From positions 953,944 to 1,017,943 of the forward strand of contig NZ_JAMDLI010000008.1 in assembly GCF_023721815.1 (NCBI RefSeq): a stretch of 64,000 nucleotides of DNA, read 5' to 3'. This DNA comes from Pleomorphomonas sp. JP5 (lineage in GTDB: Bacteria; Pseudomonadota; Alphaproteobacteria; Rhizobiales; Pleomorphomonadaceae). Shown piece after piece: positions 37,758-47,835 of this stretch. The number at the start of each line of letters is the position of its first letter. The stretch's first letter is position 1. A model generated the notes under the pieces. It made no database searches, was not told the DNA's origin, and was given only the letters and a program-made list of their open reading frames with translations. A program made the translations under genes and the position numbers.

Positions 37758-38081
37758 ATGACCCTGATCCTCGATCATGCATCCTCGCACCGCGCTTCCG
37801 CCTCTCGCTCCGTGCACGAGGCGTTTCGTCTCGCGAGCGCACTCTTTCGCCGTCTTGGCACGCTGATTGCCGCAGAAATCGATCGTCGGCAAACCATGCA
37901 GCTGCTTGAGTTCGACGCGCGCGCGCTGAAGGACATGGGCATTTCCCACGCCGATGTCGAAGGCGCATTGCTGACGCCAATCGACCGCAAGCCGAGTTAT
38001 GAACTTGCTGCGCGCCGTGCCGAAGCCCGACGCGCCGACCGTGAGCAGGCCCTGGAAGCCTCCGCCGCGCTTCGTGAATAA
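37758..38081 (+). CDS. DUF1127 protein, copy 1
   Basis: A 107-residue basic protein. The DUF1127 (YjiS-like) core is LLEFDARALKDMGISHADVEGAL, and the rest of the protein is Ala/Arg-rich helix. Small DUF1127 proteins act in several alphaproteobacteria in RNA turnover and phosphate/carbon stress physiology, and this longer form could do so too. A 14-bp palindrome overlaps its stop codon. Confidence 0.85.
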   Translation: MTLILDHASSHRASASRSVHEAFRLASALFRRLGTLIAAEIDRRQTMQLLEFDARALKDMGISHADVEGALLTPIDRKPSYELAARRAEARRADREQALEASAALRE

Positions 38082-38093
38082 CACGTACGTGTT
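38080..38093. repeat. 14-bp perfect palindrome over the DUF1127 stop codon
   Basis: AACACGTACGTGTT is fully self-complementary and overlaps the TAA stop (38079-38081). It is followed by TT only, so terminator activity would be weak; it could be an operator or processing site. Confidence 0.55.
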
Positions 38094-38160
38094 TCATAAG
38101 AGATCCACATAAGTCGGGCATAAAGCATTCGCCAGACTTATGGAAAGGTAAACAAAATCT

Positions 38161-38189
38161 CAACGGGGCTTCCAGGTGAAGCCCCGTTG
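38161..38189. repeat. 12-bp perfect stem-loop between DUF1127 genes
   Basis: CAACGGGGCTTC-CAGGT-GAAGCCCCGTTG, a perfect 12-bp stem with a 5-base loop. No T run follows on the plus strand. It lies 79 bases before the second DUF1127 start, in the operon leader or intercistronic RNA. Confidence 0.8.
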
Positions 38190-38268
38190 GCGCCTCAACT
38201 CCAAACCTCAACCCCTTGACCCCAACGCAACGCACCCAAACCATCCAAGCCCCTTGATGGAGCCGATC

Positions 38269-38607
38269 ATGTCCACGACCTTCGCGTCCCGCACTTACGC
38301 CGCCGCTTTCGTTACGACGTTCACCACGCTGGTGCGCGCCGCTGCCGAGCGCACCGCGTCCGTCGCGAAGATCATGGTCAATCGATGGATGGCCAAACAA
38401 CTCTGCGACTTCACCGATCACGAGTTGGCCGATATTGGCCTCACCCGGTACGACCTGCGCGTAGCCCTCGACGGTCCGCTTCATGCCGACCCGTCGCTCA
38501 GGCTCGCCGCCATCGCACGCGGCAATTCGGCGAACATGAGCAGTGCTGTCCTGCGTCGCGCGGAGAGCGTGAATTACACGCCCTTGGTCAGGGGGAGGGA
38601 AGAATGA
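38269..38607 (+). CDS. DUF1127 protein, copy 2
   Basis: About 112 residues. The DUF1127 motif appears as LCDFTDHELADIGLTRYDLRVAL after a helical N terminus with SVAKIMVNRWMAKQL. ATG 38269 has TGGAG six bases upstream and is preferred over ATG 38257. It overlaps the next gene by ATGA, so the two are translationally coupled. Similarity to copy 1 is limited to the motif. Confidence 0.85.
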   Translation: MSTTFASRTYAAAFVTTFTTLVRAAAERTASVAKIMVNRWMAKQLCDFTDHELADIGLTRYDLRVALDGPLHADPSLRLAAIARGNSANMSSAVLRRAESVNYTPLVRGREE

Positions 38608-38843
38608 TCGCACCCAGACTCGAAGACTGCGTCAACGATCTTTGCCCCATCACCCGTCGCCCTGTCAGCCCTGATGCCCTGACCTACTACAAGGGCAAGG
38701 TGGTCGGTTTTGCTGACCGTCAAGCGCGCGACACCTTTCTCGCCGCGATGCTGGCCTTCGAGACGGCCATCCAGCCGCCGCCGGAGGTTCGCTATTCGAT
38801 GCCGCTCAAGAAGCAGCGCCAGAAGGAGCTGGAAGCGGCCTGA
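38604..38843 (+). CDS. Small YHS/TRASH-like protein
   Basis: A 79-residue protein. DLCPITRRPVSPDALTYYKG followed by KVVGFADRQARDTFLAAM resembles the YHS pattern (CP-x-T/M-x-x-x-V, then Y-x-G-K-x-V-x-F), but the second cysteine site where YHS proteins bind metal is missing. It is translationally coupled to the second DUF1127 gene and ends the operon before a strong terminator. Function unknown. Confidence 0.75.
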   Translation: MIAPRLEDCVNDLCPITRRPVSPDALTYYKGKVVGFADRQARDTFLAAMLAFETAIQPPPEVRYSMPLKKQRQKELEAA

Positions 38844-38945
38844 TTGAGGCACCCTTCACGTGCGCACGCCACCCCGTGCGCTTCCGGGGTCCGGACCCGC
38901 CTCCTTTCCGGACCCATCCCATCCCGGCCCCCTGCCGGAACAACT

Positions 38946-38977
38946 GGCGGCGTCGCAAGGCGCCGCCTCTTTTTTTG
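38946..38977 (+). terminator. Rho-independent terminator of the DUF1127 operon
   Basis: GGCGGCG and CGCCGCC form a 7-bp GC stem with an 8-base loop, followed by TCTTTTTTT. Confidence 0.9.
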
Positions 38978-39000
38978 CCCCTTCGGGGCGTGCTATTGGC

Positions 39001-39750
39001 ATGTCCATGGCCCATTCCGATTTCCGTACGCCGCGCGTCTTTGTTTCAACACCGCTGGATGGCGCGCCGGTGTCGTTCGACCGAGACCAGAGCAACTACC
39101 TTCTCAACGTGCTTCGGCTGAGAGAAGGAGACGACGTGCTGGTCTTCGACGGTGTGAACGGCGAGTGGCGGGGTCGGATTGGTCTTGCCGGAAGACGATC
39201 GGCAGAACTGATCGATCTCAAGCCGAGTCGACCCCAGCCCCCAGCGCCAGACCTACTCTACCTGTTCGCGCCGCTGAAGCATGCCCGGCTCGACTACATG
39301 GTGCAGAAAGCGGTCGAAATGGGCGTAGGTCGGATCCGCCCCGTGCTGACGCAGCATACCCAGGCGAGCCGAGTGAACATCGAGCGCATGCGGGCCAACG
39401 TGATCGAGGCGGCAGAGCAATGCGGGGTGCTTCACGTGCCCAACGTCGAAGACGAGGAGAAGCTCGACCGGGCTCTCGCCCGCTTCGAACGCGACGAACC
39501 GCTCCGCCGTCTGGTTTTCTGCGACGAGGGAGAGGAGACAACCAATCCTCTGGCGGCGCTGGCGTCCCTGCCGCGTGGACCACTTGCCGTGCTGATCGGT
39601 CCGGAGGGGGGCTTTTCCGATGATGAGCGGCGCACCCTGCGGTCCCTGCCCTTCGTCACCGCGATCCCTCTGGGCCCACGCATTCTGCGGGCCGACACGG
39701 CGGCCGTGGCGGCGCTCACCGTCATCCAGGCGACGCTCGGCGACTGGTAG
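39001..39750 (+). CDS. rsmE: 16S rRNA m3U1498 methyltransferase RsmE
   Basis: About 249 residues. RsmE methylates N3 of U1498 in 16S rRNA using SAM. The SPOUT-fold knot is visible as [12 protein letters not shown] and [14 protein letters not shown], and the central [20 protein letters not shown] is typical. The N-terminal PUA-like part includes [16 protein letters not shown] 39001 and 39007 are both possible starts. It is the usual upstream neighbour of gshA in this order of bacteria. Confidence 0.95.
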   Translation: MSMAHSDFRTPRVFVSTPLDGAPVSFDRDQSNYLLNVLRLREGDDVLVFDGVNGEWRGRIGLAGRRSAELIDLKPSRPQPPAPDLLYLFAPLKHARLDYMVQKAVEMGVGRIRPVLTQHTQASRVNIERMRANVIEAAEQCGVLHVPNVEDEEKLDRALARFERDEPLRRLVFCDEGEETTNPLAALASLPRGPLAVLIGPEGGFSDDERRTLRSLPFVTAIPLGPRILRADTAAVAALTVIQATLGDW

Positions 39751-39872
39751 GCCCGGCTCCTGACACGATCGTGACGAGGCAAAGCGCAAAACGTCTCTCA
39801 TCGATCGTTGCCGACAATTGAACAAACTTCGTCGGGCGGCTAGGTTGCCGCCCAATCCGAAGGGACCCCTAT

Positions 39873-41261
39873 ATGGCGCGCGACACGTCCGACACTACGC
39901 CGATCACTTCCGTCGCCGATCTCGTCGAGAGGATCGCCAGCGGCTGCAAACCCAGGGAACGCTGGCGGATCGGCACCGAGCACGAGAAAGTCGGTTTCCG
40001 AAAGTTCAGTCACGCACCGGTGCCCTACGAAGGGGCGGGCGGCATCCGCCAGTTGCTTGAGGGCATGGAGGGGCTGCTCGGCTGGGAGCCGATCGCCGAC
40101 CGGGGGCGGCCGATCGGCCTGCTCGACCCCACGCATGGTGGCGCCATCAGCCTCGAACCGGGCGGCCAGTTCGAACTCAGCGGGGCGCCACTCACCAACC
40201 TGCATCAGACGGCGACGGAACTGCAGGCGCACATGATGCAGGTGCTGGAGATCGCAACGCCTCTCAAGATCGGCTTTCTCGCCCTTGGCGCAAGTCCGGT
40301 GTGGACGCTGCCCGAGACGCCGGTGATGCCGAAGTCGCGCTACGCCATCATGTCCGATTACATGCCGACGGTCGGTACGCGCGGTCTCGACATGATGTTC
40401 CGCACCGCAACCGTGCAGGTGAACCTCGACTTCGCCTCCGAGGCCGACATGCGCCGGAAGATGCAGGTGTCGATCGCCCTGCAGCCGATCGCCACGGCAT
40501 TGTTCGCCAACTCGCCCTACCTCGACGGACGGGCCACCGGTCGTCTGTCGGAACGCTCCGAGATCTGGCGCGATACCGACAATGCGCGATCCGGTATGAT
40601 TCCCTTCGTATTCGAAGAACAGTTCGGCTTCGAGCGCTACGTCGAGTGGGCGCTCGACGTGCCGATGTACTTCATCAAGCGCGGCGATACCTATCACCGG
40701 GCCACCGACATCACTTTCCGCCAGTTCATGGCCGGCGCCTTCCGCAACCGGCTGCCCGGCGTCGAACCGACAATCGGCGACTGGGACAATCACCTCGGCA
40801 CGCTGTTCCCGGAAGTGCGCATGAAGCGCTATCTTGAAATGCGCGGGGCAGATTCAGGCTCTACCGACCACATCCTGGCTCTTCCGGCCTTCTGGGTCGG
40901 TCTTCTTTACGACCAGGTTTCGCTCGATTCAGCCTGGGACCTTGTCAAGAACTGGAGTGCCGAGGAACGTCAGCGCCTACGCGACGATGTGCCGACGCTG
41001 GCGCTCAAGGCGGAAATCGGCGGACGGACGGTGCGCGATATCGGCCGCGAAGTCGTGGAGCTGTCACGGGCCGGCCTTGCCCGCCGCGCCCACCTCAACC
41101 GCTGCGGTCAGGACGAGACGCAGTATCTGAGGCCGCTCGACATCATCCTCGACCGTGGCAAGACGGAAGCCGAAGTGCTGCTCGAGAAGTTCGGCGACAA
41201 TCTCGACGGCATCTTCTGTGCGCTCGACATGCAGCCGATGGGCGACCTCGGCTGCCTGTGA
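39873..41261 (+). CDS. gshA: Glutamate-cysteine ligase (class 3, plant/alphaproteobacterial type)
   Basis: The 462-residue enzyme makes gamma-glutamylcysteine, the committed step of glutathione synthesis. Motifs are WRIGTEHEKVGF, GAISLEPGGQFELSG (ATP/glutamate site), RTATVQVNLDF and LPAFWVGLLYD. This is the GCS2 type found in alphaproteobacteria and plants, not the E. coli form. It is followed by xseA after 100 bases. Confidence 0.95.
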   Translation: MARDTSDTTPITSVADLVERIASGCKPRERWRIGTEHEKVGFRKFSHAPVPYEGAGGIRQLLEGMEGLLGWEPIADRGRPIGLLDPTHGGAISLEPGGQFELSGAPLTNLHQTATELQAHMMQVLEIATPLKIGFLALGASPVWTLPETPVMPKSRYAIMSDYMPTVGTRGLDMMFRTATVQVNLDFASEADMRRKMQVSIALQPIATALFANSPYLDGRATGRLSERSEIWRDTDNARSGMIPFVFEEQFGFERYVEWALDVPMYFIKRGDTYHRATDITFRQFMAGAFRNRLPGVEPTIGDWDNHLGTLFPEVRMKRYLEMRGADSGSTDHILALPAFWVGLLYDQVSLDSAWDLVKNWSAEERQRLRDDVPTLALKAEIGGRTVRDIGREVVELSRAGLARRAHLNRCGQDETQYLRPLDIILDRGKTEAEVLLEKFGDNLDGIFCALDMQPMGDLGCL

Positions 41262-41364
41262 AAGCCCGCCGCCCAGCGTTTGACGCCTCGCCTTCCGGCC
41301 GCCATGATCGTCGTCCCATCGAGTCGCCGCGCGCGGCTCATTTCAGCTCTGCCGGAAGATCTTG

Positions 41365-42798
41365 GTGACCGACGCCCCGACCAACGCCGCCGAATTTACC
41401 GTTTCGGAAATCTCCTTCGCCCTCAAGCGCAGCGTCGAGGATCAGTTCGGCTTTGTGCGTGTGCGCGGCGAGATCTCCGGTTACCGCGGTCCACATTCCT
41501 CGGGGCACGCCTATTTCGCCCTGAAGGACGAGGGAGCCAGGATCGAGGCCGTCGTCTGGCGCGGCGTGATGGGCAAACTGCGCTTCAAGCCCGAGGAAGG
41601 CATGGAGGTGGTCGCCACCGGGCGTCTCACCACCTACCCAAACTCGTCCAAGTATCAGATCGTCATCGACGCGCTGGAACCGGCCGGAGCCGGGGCGCTG
41701 ATGGCGCTCCTGGAAGAGCGTAAGCGAAAGCTTGGAGCCGAAGGCCTTTTCGACCCGGAGCGCAAGCAGCTTCTACCGTATCTTCCGCGCGTCGTCGGCG
41801 TCGTCACCTCGCCGACCGGCGCCGTCATTCGCGATATTCTGCATCGCCTCGCCGACCGTTTTCCGGTGCATGTACTGGTCTGGCCGGTCAAGGTGCAGGG
41901 CGACAACTGCGGTCCCGAGGTGGCGGCCGGCATCGCAGGCTTCAATGCCTTGCCGGATGGCGGAGCCATTCCGCGTCCCGACGTCATCATCGTGGCGCGC
42001 GGTGGCGGCAGCCTCGAAGATCTCTGGGGATTCAACGACGAGATCGTGGTCCGTGCCGCGGCGGCCAGCGACATTCCACTGGTGTCTGCCGTCGGCCATG
42101 AGACCGACTGGACCCTGATCGACCTTGCCGCCGACGTGCGTGCGCCGACACCCACCGGCGCCGCCGAAATGGTGGTGCCGGTGAGACGCGAGCTTCTGGA
42201 TCGTGTCGACGATCTCGGGCGTCGCCTTGCTGGCGCCAGCCTCAGGTCTATCGACCTCAGACGGACAAGGCTCGTCGCCGCCGCGCGCGCCCTCCCTCGC
42301 GCGTCGGATATCCTCGCCCTGCCACGCCAGCGCTTCGACACCGCTGCCAACGCGCTGCCAAAGGCGCTTGCGGCCAACACCACCCTGCATGGCCGGCGGT
42401 TCGAGCGCGTCACGGCCCGCCTCACGCCGACGAGCCTTCTCCGAACCCAAGAGCAGCTCGCCGAGCGGCTGTCGGTCTTGTCGGCGCGCGGCGGTCGCGC
42501 CATTGGCGAGTTGATCGCCCGACGACGGGGACGTCTCGATCAGGTGGCCTCGGTGTTCGATGCGGTCAACCATATGGCAACGCTAAGGCGGGGCTATGCG
42601 CTGGTGCGCGACGGTGAGGGTAAACCGGTGTTCCGCGCCAGCGGGCTCGCATCCGGAGCTCCGATCGAGATCGAGTTCGCTGACGGCCGGGTTCGAGGCC
42701 GGATCGGCGACGAACCGCCTCCCGTTACAGAGGCAAAGCCGGCACAGCGCCGGTCGAAGCCAAAGCCCGGCCCGGAAGACCAGGGCAATCTTTTCTGA
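41365..42798 (+). CDS. xseA: Exodeoxyribonuclease VII large subunit
   Basis: About 477 residues. It has the N-terminal OB fold ([24 protein letters not shown], cut here to its ends: VRGEISG and HAYFALKD), the catalytic core [15 protein letters not shown] and [17 protein letters not shown], an Arg/Ala-rich coiled-coil arm, and the C-terminal [11 protein letters not shown]. ExoVII degrades single-stranded DNA with XseB, not in the window. GTG 41365 lies 6 bases after GGAAG; TTG 41362 is an alternative. Confidence 0.96.
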   Translation: MTDAPTNAAEFTVSEISFALKRSVEDQFGFVRVRGEISGYRGPHSSGHAYFALKDEGARIEAVVWRGVMGKLRFKPEEGMEVVATGRLTTYPNSSKYQIVIDALEPAGAGALMALLEERKRKLGAEGLFDPERKQLLPYLPRVVGVVTSPTGAVIRDILHRLADRFPVHVLVWPVKVQGDNCGPEVAAGIAGFNALPDGGAIPRPDVIIVARGGGSLEDLWGFNDEIVVRAAAASDIPLVSAVGHETDWTLIDLAADVRAPTPTGAAEMVVPVRRELLDRVDDLGRRLAGASLRSIDLRRTRLVAAARALPRASDILALPRQRFDTAANALPKALAANTTLHGRRFERVTARLTPTSLLRTQEQLAERLSVLSARGGRAIGELIARRRGRLDQVASVFDAVNHMATLRRGYALVRDGEGKPVFRASGLASGAPIEIEFADGRVRGRIGDEPPPVTEAKPAQRRSKPKPGPEDQGNLF

Positions 42799-42807
42799 CG
42801 GGTGCGC

Positions 42808-44436
42808 TCAAACGGATCGCAGTCGCGCCTCGCCCGCCTCGCCCGGCAAGCGGGAAACGACAACGCGGTTGCGGCCAGCGCGCTTGGCGGCATAGACGGC
42901 CTTGTCGGCCTGCTGCAGCATCTGCTCGAAGGACGCTGCGGTGTCGGGATAGGCGGAGATGCCGGCCGAGAAACTGATCTCGGCCACGCCTTGGCTGGTC
43001 TTCACCGGCTGAGAGCGGATCACCGCCCGCCATGCCTCGGTGCGCGCGCGGGCCTCCTCGATGTCGGCGTGGGGCATCAGGACCAGGAACTCCTCGCCTC
43101 CCATCCGCACGGCGACCTCACCAGGGCGAAGCGAGCGCGCGAGAACGCCCGCCAACGCGACCAGGGCGTCGTCGCCCGCCTTGTGGCCAAAGGTATCGTT
43201 GAGCCGCTTGAAATGGTCGAGATCGAGTGAAACGGCGACGAGCGATCGTCCGATGGCGTCGGCGCTGTCGATCAACCGATCGGAGATGCTTTCAAGAATG
43301 CGCCGATTATTGAGACCGGTGAGGCTGTCGCGGTGCGCCATCTCGTGCAACTGCTCCTGAAGGCGCAAGTTGGCTTCGAGGCGATCTTCCATCAGCCGCG
43401 TCGACACATGAAGACTCTCCTGGGCGCGAAGATACTCGGTAATGTCGCGCAGCACATAGGCAACGCTTTCGGAGTGGCGAACCCCTCCGACAACGACGGT
43501 CCGTACCTCGTAAGTACGATCGCCCCTCTGCCAGCGCCGAACCAGTTCTCCACCGTTGAAAAGGCTTGCCCGGTCCGCCGGCCCGAAGTTGGCGCCGAGG
43601 CTCGAGAAAGATTGACCGATAGACAGCTTGCCATCGAATATCGAGTGCATCGCGGCGTTGGCTTCGGCAATCAGCCCATTTCCCGATACCACCAGAATGC
43701 CGTCCGGATGGGCTGCGACCACAGCGCTGAGCGCGACAGGAGCCAATGACAGGAACTGGTTGCGGCTGACCAGAAAGCTGTAGATCACCGGGACCACGAC
43801 GTAGGCAAGCGGCGTCGGGTCGAAGCCGAGAACCCGAATCCCGGCGAGGTTGTACGCCGCGTTGGCCGCCCAGGGCACCATGGCCGATATGAGGAGACCG
43901 GCGAACTGGGCGCGATGCACCGGCGGCGCATGGATGGCAGCCCAGAGGGTTCGGACCGTTGTCAGCGCCATGAAGAAGTAGATGGCGATCATCACCGCGA
44001 AGAAGACCGAACCATGTTCGTAATACAGCTGGTGCGGATAGTTCGGCGTGGGATCCGGCGTCACGGCCACATAGACGAGGTGATGCAGCTCATTGGTGAT
44101 CGCAATGCCCAGCATCGAAAGACCGGCCGCGATCGAAAGCCCGGTGTAGAACGAGCTGTTCGGCAGATCGCCTCCCCGAACATAGGCGCTCATGAACAGC
44201 ATCCACGAGATCGGCGTGGTGACGATGCCGTACCAGGCGAGCTCCGAGTAGAACAGTTTGAGCTCGGGCGCCTCGGAGCTGACATCGAGAATGGCACAGA
44301 TCGCCCACCAGCAGCCCGATGCCATCAGCATGAGATAGTCGGTGCGCCCCGGAAAGCTGCCGATGCGCAGCGTGTGCCAGGTGGTCGCAGCCGTACCGGC
44401 TACGACAAGTGCCAAAATGACGGCGGCCGGCTGCAC
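42808..44436 (-). CDS. 7TM-PAS-GGDEF diguanylate cyclase
   Basis: About 542 residues. Seven TM helices (about 1-230) of the histidine-kinase N-terminal 7TM type, a PAS domain (about 240-350; DGILVVSGNGLIAEANAAM) and a GGDEF domain (about 375-540) with SLDLDHFKRLND and the active motif GGEEF. The product inhibition site five residues upstream is RPGE instead of RxxD. I chose GTG 44436 because GGAG lies 8 bases upstream and the protein then begins at TM1; the frame runs open to 44601 through an inverted repeat. It is divergent from glcB. Confidence 0.88.
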   Translation of the reverse strand: MQPAAVILALVVAGTAATTWHTLRIGSFPGRTDYLMLMASGCWWAICAILDVSSEAPELKLFYSELAWYGIVTTPISWMLFMSAYVRGGDLPNSSFYTGLSIAAGLSMLGIAITNELHHLVYVAVTPDPTPNYPHQLYYEHGSVFFAVMIAIYFFMALTTVRTLWAAIHAPPVHRAQFAGLLISAMVPWAANAAYNLAGIRVLGFDPTPLAYVVVPVIYSFLVSRNQFLSLAPVALSAVVAAHPDGILVVSGNGLIAEANAAMHSIFDGKLSIGQSFSSLGANFGPADRASLFNGGELVRRWQRGDRTYEVRTVVVGGVRHSESVAYVLRDITEYLRAQESLHVSTRLMEDRLEANLRLQEQLHEMAHRDSLTGLNNRRILESISDRLIDSADAIGRSLVAVSLDLDHFKRLNDTFGHKAGDDALVALAGVLARSLRPGEVAVRMGGEEFLVLMPHADIEEARARTEAWRAVIRSQPVKTSQGVAEISFSAGISAYPDTAASFEQMLQQADKAVYAAKRAGRNRVVVSRLPGEAGEARLRSV

Positions 44437-44462
44437 GTGAATGGCTCCGCAGAAATAGATTA

Positions 44463-44531
44463 GGAAAAATGATTCGGGAGCATATATCCTGCAAGGCCTT
44501 TCCATTTGGTTTCGGATATATGCATTTTTCC
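44463..44531. promoter_or_regulatory. Composite inverted repeat in the GGDEF/glcB divergent region
   Basis: GCATATATCC (44480-44489) pairs with GGATATATGC (44514-44523), and outside it GGAAAAAT (44463-44470) pairs with ATTTTTCC (44524-44531). The left side has 9 extra bases between the two arm parts. It lies upstream of both genes and is a candidate operator or mRNA structure. Confidence 0.75.
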
Positions 44532-44647
44532 CTCCCCTGATCCCGATCAAGATCACGTTCGGGACTGGACAGAGCCTATCGCAAGGGCTTTTGTGAGGCA
44601 CCGTGCCATGAGGGGTTTTCCGGAGCCCCCAAAACCAGGATGCCGAA

Positions 44648-46816
44648 ATGACCGCCTATCGCACGCTGAACGGCTACAAGGTCGCCGCGGAGCTCGCCGA
44701 CTTCATCGAAGGGGAAGCGTTGCCCGGCACAGGCCTCGATCCCGATCGCTTCTGGACTTTGCTCGCCGATATCATCAACAGGTTCGGCCCGGAAAATCGA
44801 AGCCTCCTCGACCGGCGCGATGCGTTGCAACGTCAGATCGACGACTGGCACACGGCCCACCCCGGCCCCGTGGACCGTGCCGCCTACTCGGTCTTTCTTG
44901 CCGAGATCGGCTACATCGTTCCCGAGCCGGCACCCTTTTCCATAGAGACGAGTGGCGTCGATCCGGAGATCGCCGAGGTTGCCGGTCCGCAGCTCGTCGT
45001 CCCGGTGATGAACGCCCGGTACGCCCTCAATGCCGCCAACGCCCGCTGGGGCAGCCTCTATGATGCCCTTTACGGAACGGATGCCCTCGGTACGCCGCCG
45101 CCGCAAAGCGGCTTCGACGCCGAGCGGGCCAAGGCGGTGGTGGCGCGGGCCAAGGCGGTGCTCGACGGGGCGGCCCCTCTTGCGTCCCGAAGCCATTCCG
45201 ATGTCGTCGCCTACGTCATCGTCGACGGTCGGCTCAAGGTTCGCTTCTCCGATGGCAACGAGGAAGAGTTCGTCGATCCCGACGTTTTCGTCGGCTATCG
45301 CGGCGATCAGGAGGAGCCGGCGGGCATCATCCTGAAGCGAAATGGCCTTCACATCGACATTCACTTCGATCGTGGACAGCCGACCGGTGCGAGCGATCCG
45401 GCCGGAATCGCCGACATACTCGTCGAGAGTGCGCTCACGACCATCATGGACTGCGAAGACTCGGTCGCCGCTGTCGACGCGGAAGACAAGGTTGCCGTTT
45501 ACCGCAACTGGCTCGGACTGATGCGAGGCGACCTCGAGGCGAGCTTCGACAAGGGCGGCATAAGCACGACCCGGCGCCTTGCCGCCAATCGAAGCTATTT
45601 CAAGCGTGACGACTCGGATGGAGCTCTCAAGGGGCTCAGTCTGATGCTGGTGCGCAACGTCGGGTCGCTGCTGACGACCGACGCGGTCCTGGACGCCGAC
45701 GGCAACGAAACCGCCGAGTGCCTTCTCGACGCCCTCGTCACGTCGGCCATCGCCCTTCACGACGTGGGTCCGAACGGTCGGCATGCCAACAGCCGTACCG
45801 GCGCCGTCTATATCGTCAAGCCGAAGATGCACGGCCCCGATGAAGTCGCCTTCGCCGACCGCCTGTTCTCGGCAATCGAGACGGGATTGGGGCTCAAGCC
45901 GCTCACGCTCAAGATGGGCATCATGGACGAGGAACGGCGCACCTCGGTGAATCTTCGCGCGTCGATCGCCGCAGCAAAGTCGCGCGTGTTCTTCATCAAC
46001 ACGGGCTTCCTCGACCGCACGGGCGACGAGATCCATACCTCCATGCTGGCCGGGCCGATGGTGCGAAAGGGCGACATGAAGTCGGCCGCCTGGATCGCCG
46101 CCTATGAAGCAGGCAATGTCGACGCCGGCCTGGCCCTGGGCTTTAGGGGACGCGCCCAGATCGGCAAGGGCATGTGGGCGGCGCCGGACAGGATGGCGGC
46201 CATGCTCGCGGAGAAAGTCGGGCACCCGCGTGCCGGAGCCTCAACCGCCTGGGTGCCCTCGCCAACAGCGGCGACATTGCATGCCCTGCACTATCTCGAC
46301 ATCGACGTTGCCGCCCGCCAGACCGAGCTGGTCAAGCGCGAGCGGGCGTCCCTCGAGGCGCTTCTGACACTGCCGATCGCTCCGGACCGTCCATGGAGCG
46401 CCGAGGAGATCGCCGAGGAGCTCGACAACAACGCGCAGGGGTTGCTCGGTTACGTCGTTCGCTGGATCGACCAGGGCGTCGGCTGCTCCAAGGTGCCCGA
46501 TATCCACGACATCGGCCTGATGGAAGACCGGGCGACGCTCCGCATTTCCAGTCAGCATATTGCCAACTGGCTGAAGCACGGCGTCATCAGTCGCGAACAA
46601 GTGATGGGAACGCTAGAGAGGATGGCGGCGGTCGTCGACAGGCAGAACTCCGGCGACCCAGCCTATCGACCGATCGGCACCGATTTCTCGGGATCACTGG
46701 CTTTCCAGGCCGCGATCGAGCTCATCATGACCGGCGACCGCCAGCCGAATGGCTATACGGAGCCGGTCCTGACGACATTCCGGCGTAGGCGAAAGGTGGA
46801 GATCGCCATGAGGTGA
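44648..46816 (+). CDS. glcB: Malate synthase G
   Basis: The 722-residue monomeric malate synthase condenses glyoxylate and acetyl-CoA to malate. Features include [65 protein letters not shown] and [16 protein letters not shown]. Length fits the G isoform. It is the entry for glyoxylate from glycolate or the glyoxylate shunt. It is divergent from a GGDEF gene across an inverted repeat, and its neighbours (Usp, Pat-like) share acetyl-CoA themes. Confidence 0.97.
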   Translation: MTAYRTLNGYKVAAELADFIEGEALPGTGLDPDRFWTLLADIINRFGPENRSLLDRRDALQRQIDDWHTAHPGPVDRAAYSVFLAEIGYIVPEPAPFSIETSGVDPEIAEVAGPQLVVPVMNARYALNAANARWGSLYDALYGTDALGTPPPQSGFDAERAKAVVARAKAVLDGAAPLASRSHSDVVAYVIVDGRLKVRFSDGNEEEFVDPDVFVGYRGDQEEPAGIILKRNGLHIDIHFDRGQPTGASDPAGIADILVESALTTIMDCEDSVAAVDAEDKVAVYRNWLGLMRGDLEASFDKGGISTTRRLAANRSYFKRDDSDGALKGLSLMLVRNVGSLLTTDAVLDADGNETAECLLDALVTSAIALHDVGPNGRHANSRTGAVYIVKPKMHGPDEVAFADRLFSAIETGLGLKPLTLKMGIMDEERRTSVNLRASIAAAKSRVFFINTGFLDRTGDEIHTSMLAGPMVRKGDMKSAAWIAAYEAGNVDAGLALGFRGRAQIGKGMWAAPDRMAAMLAEKVGHPRAGASTAWVPSPTAATLHALHYLDIDVAARQTELVKRERASLEALLTLPIAPDRPWSAEEIAEELDNNAQGLLGYVVRWIDQGVGCSKVPDIHDIGLMEDRATLRISSQHIANWLKHGVISREQVMGTLERMAAVVDRQNSGDPAYRPIGTDFSGSLAFQAAIELIMTGDRQPNGYTEPVLTTFRRRRKVEIAMR

Positions 46817-46940
46817 ATTGATCGGCGCCCAGACCTATCTAAGGATTATGGCGTCGGCGGTTTTTTGGTCTCGTACAAGGCCTTGCCGCCAACGTCGGGT
46901 CACTGGGACCCCGTTTTGAAGTCACTGAGGAGGCGCAGCG

Positions 46941-47771
46941 ATGACCGTCAGGGACATCTTCACCATCATCGACATCTACAATGAAAAGATGAACGCCTCC
47001 ACGGCGGCGCTTGAACTTGCGTCGCGGCGAAAGGCCCACGTCACGGGTCTGGCGCTGGCGCTCGAACCTATTGCTCCCGGCTTCCTTGCCTCGCCGGTTC
47101 CGGCGGAGTACCTCGTCGAGGCGATCACCAATGCGGAGACCTCGGCCAAGGACGCAGCCGCCGCCTTTGCCGCCGAGGCCAAGAAATACGAGGTCGACGC
47201 CGAAGCGCGCACTGCCACCGTCTACTCGGGCGGAACGCCGGCCATCGTACGGCAGGCACAACTCTCCGACCTGATCGTCATCGGCCAGGACGACCCCGAG
47301 CATGGCGAGCCGATGCGCGCGGCCATCATCGAAACCCTGCTGTTCGAGTCTGGTGTACCGGTCCTGATCGTCCCGTCGAACTGGAACAAACCGATCACCT
47401 CCGAAAAGGTGATGATCGCCTGGGATGGTTCGTCGACGGCGGCCCGCGCCGTTCACGCCGCCCTGCCGGCGCTGAGGGTGGCCACCTCGATCGAAGTCGT
47501 GATGGTGGCCGGTTCGAAGAGCTGGTCCGGAGAACCGGGGGCGGACGTCGCGGCCTACCTGGCCCGCCACGACCATAAGGTCACGGTCACGACATTGCCG
47601 CGTTCGGCCTCGGAGGTGTCGGCGGTGCTCAACAACCATGCCGCCGAAAGCGGCGCCACCATGTTGGTCATGGGCGGTTACGGGCACAACCGCTTCCGCC
47701 AGTTCGTGCTCGGCGGTGTTACCCGCGACATGCTCGAGAAGATGACCATTCCGACACTCATGACTCACTGA
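46941..47771 (+). CDS. Universal stress protein, tandem Usp domains
   Basis: A 276-residue protein with two Usp folds. The first (1-140) begins IFTIIDIYNEKM and lacks a clear ATP loop. The second (about 150-276) has VMIAWDGSSTAARAV and the ATP-binding pattern MGGYGHNRFRQFVLGG. Usp proteins are stress and energy-state effectors. It is followed 64 bases later by a Pat-like acetyltransferase on the same strand; in mycobacteria a PatA enzyme acetylates a Usp, so the pair may be functional. Confidence 0.92.
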   Translation: MTVRDIFTIIDIYNEKMNASTAALELASRRKAHVTGLALALEPIAPGFLASPVPAEYLVEAITNAETSAKDAAAAFAAEAKKYEVDAEARTATVYSGGTPAIVRQAQLSDLIVIGQDDPEHGEPMRAAIIETLLFESGVPVLIVPSNWNKPITSEKVMIAWDGSSTAARAVHAALPALRVATSIEVVMVAGSKSWSGEPGADVAAYLARHDHKVTVTTLPRSASEVSAVLNNHAAESGATMLVMGGYGHNRFRQFVLGGVTRDMLEKMTIPTLMTH

Positions 47772-47835
47772 TCGCCCATAACGGGGCGCGGCCGAAGGCT
47801 GCGCTCCGAGCCCCTTCGCCGAGCCCTCGCCCGAC

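Noticed and set aside
44576-46225. 549-residue open frame opposite glcB
   Set aside because: It is antisense to malate synthase G; no domain and no RBS.
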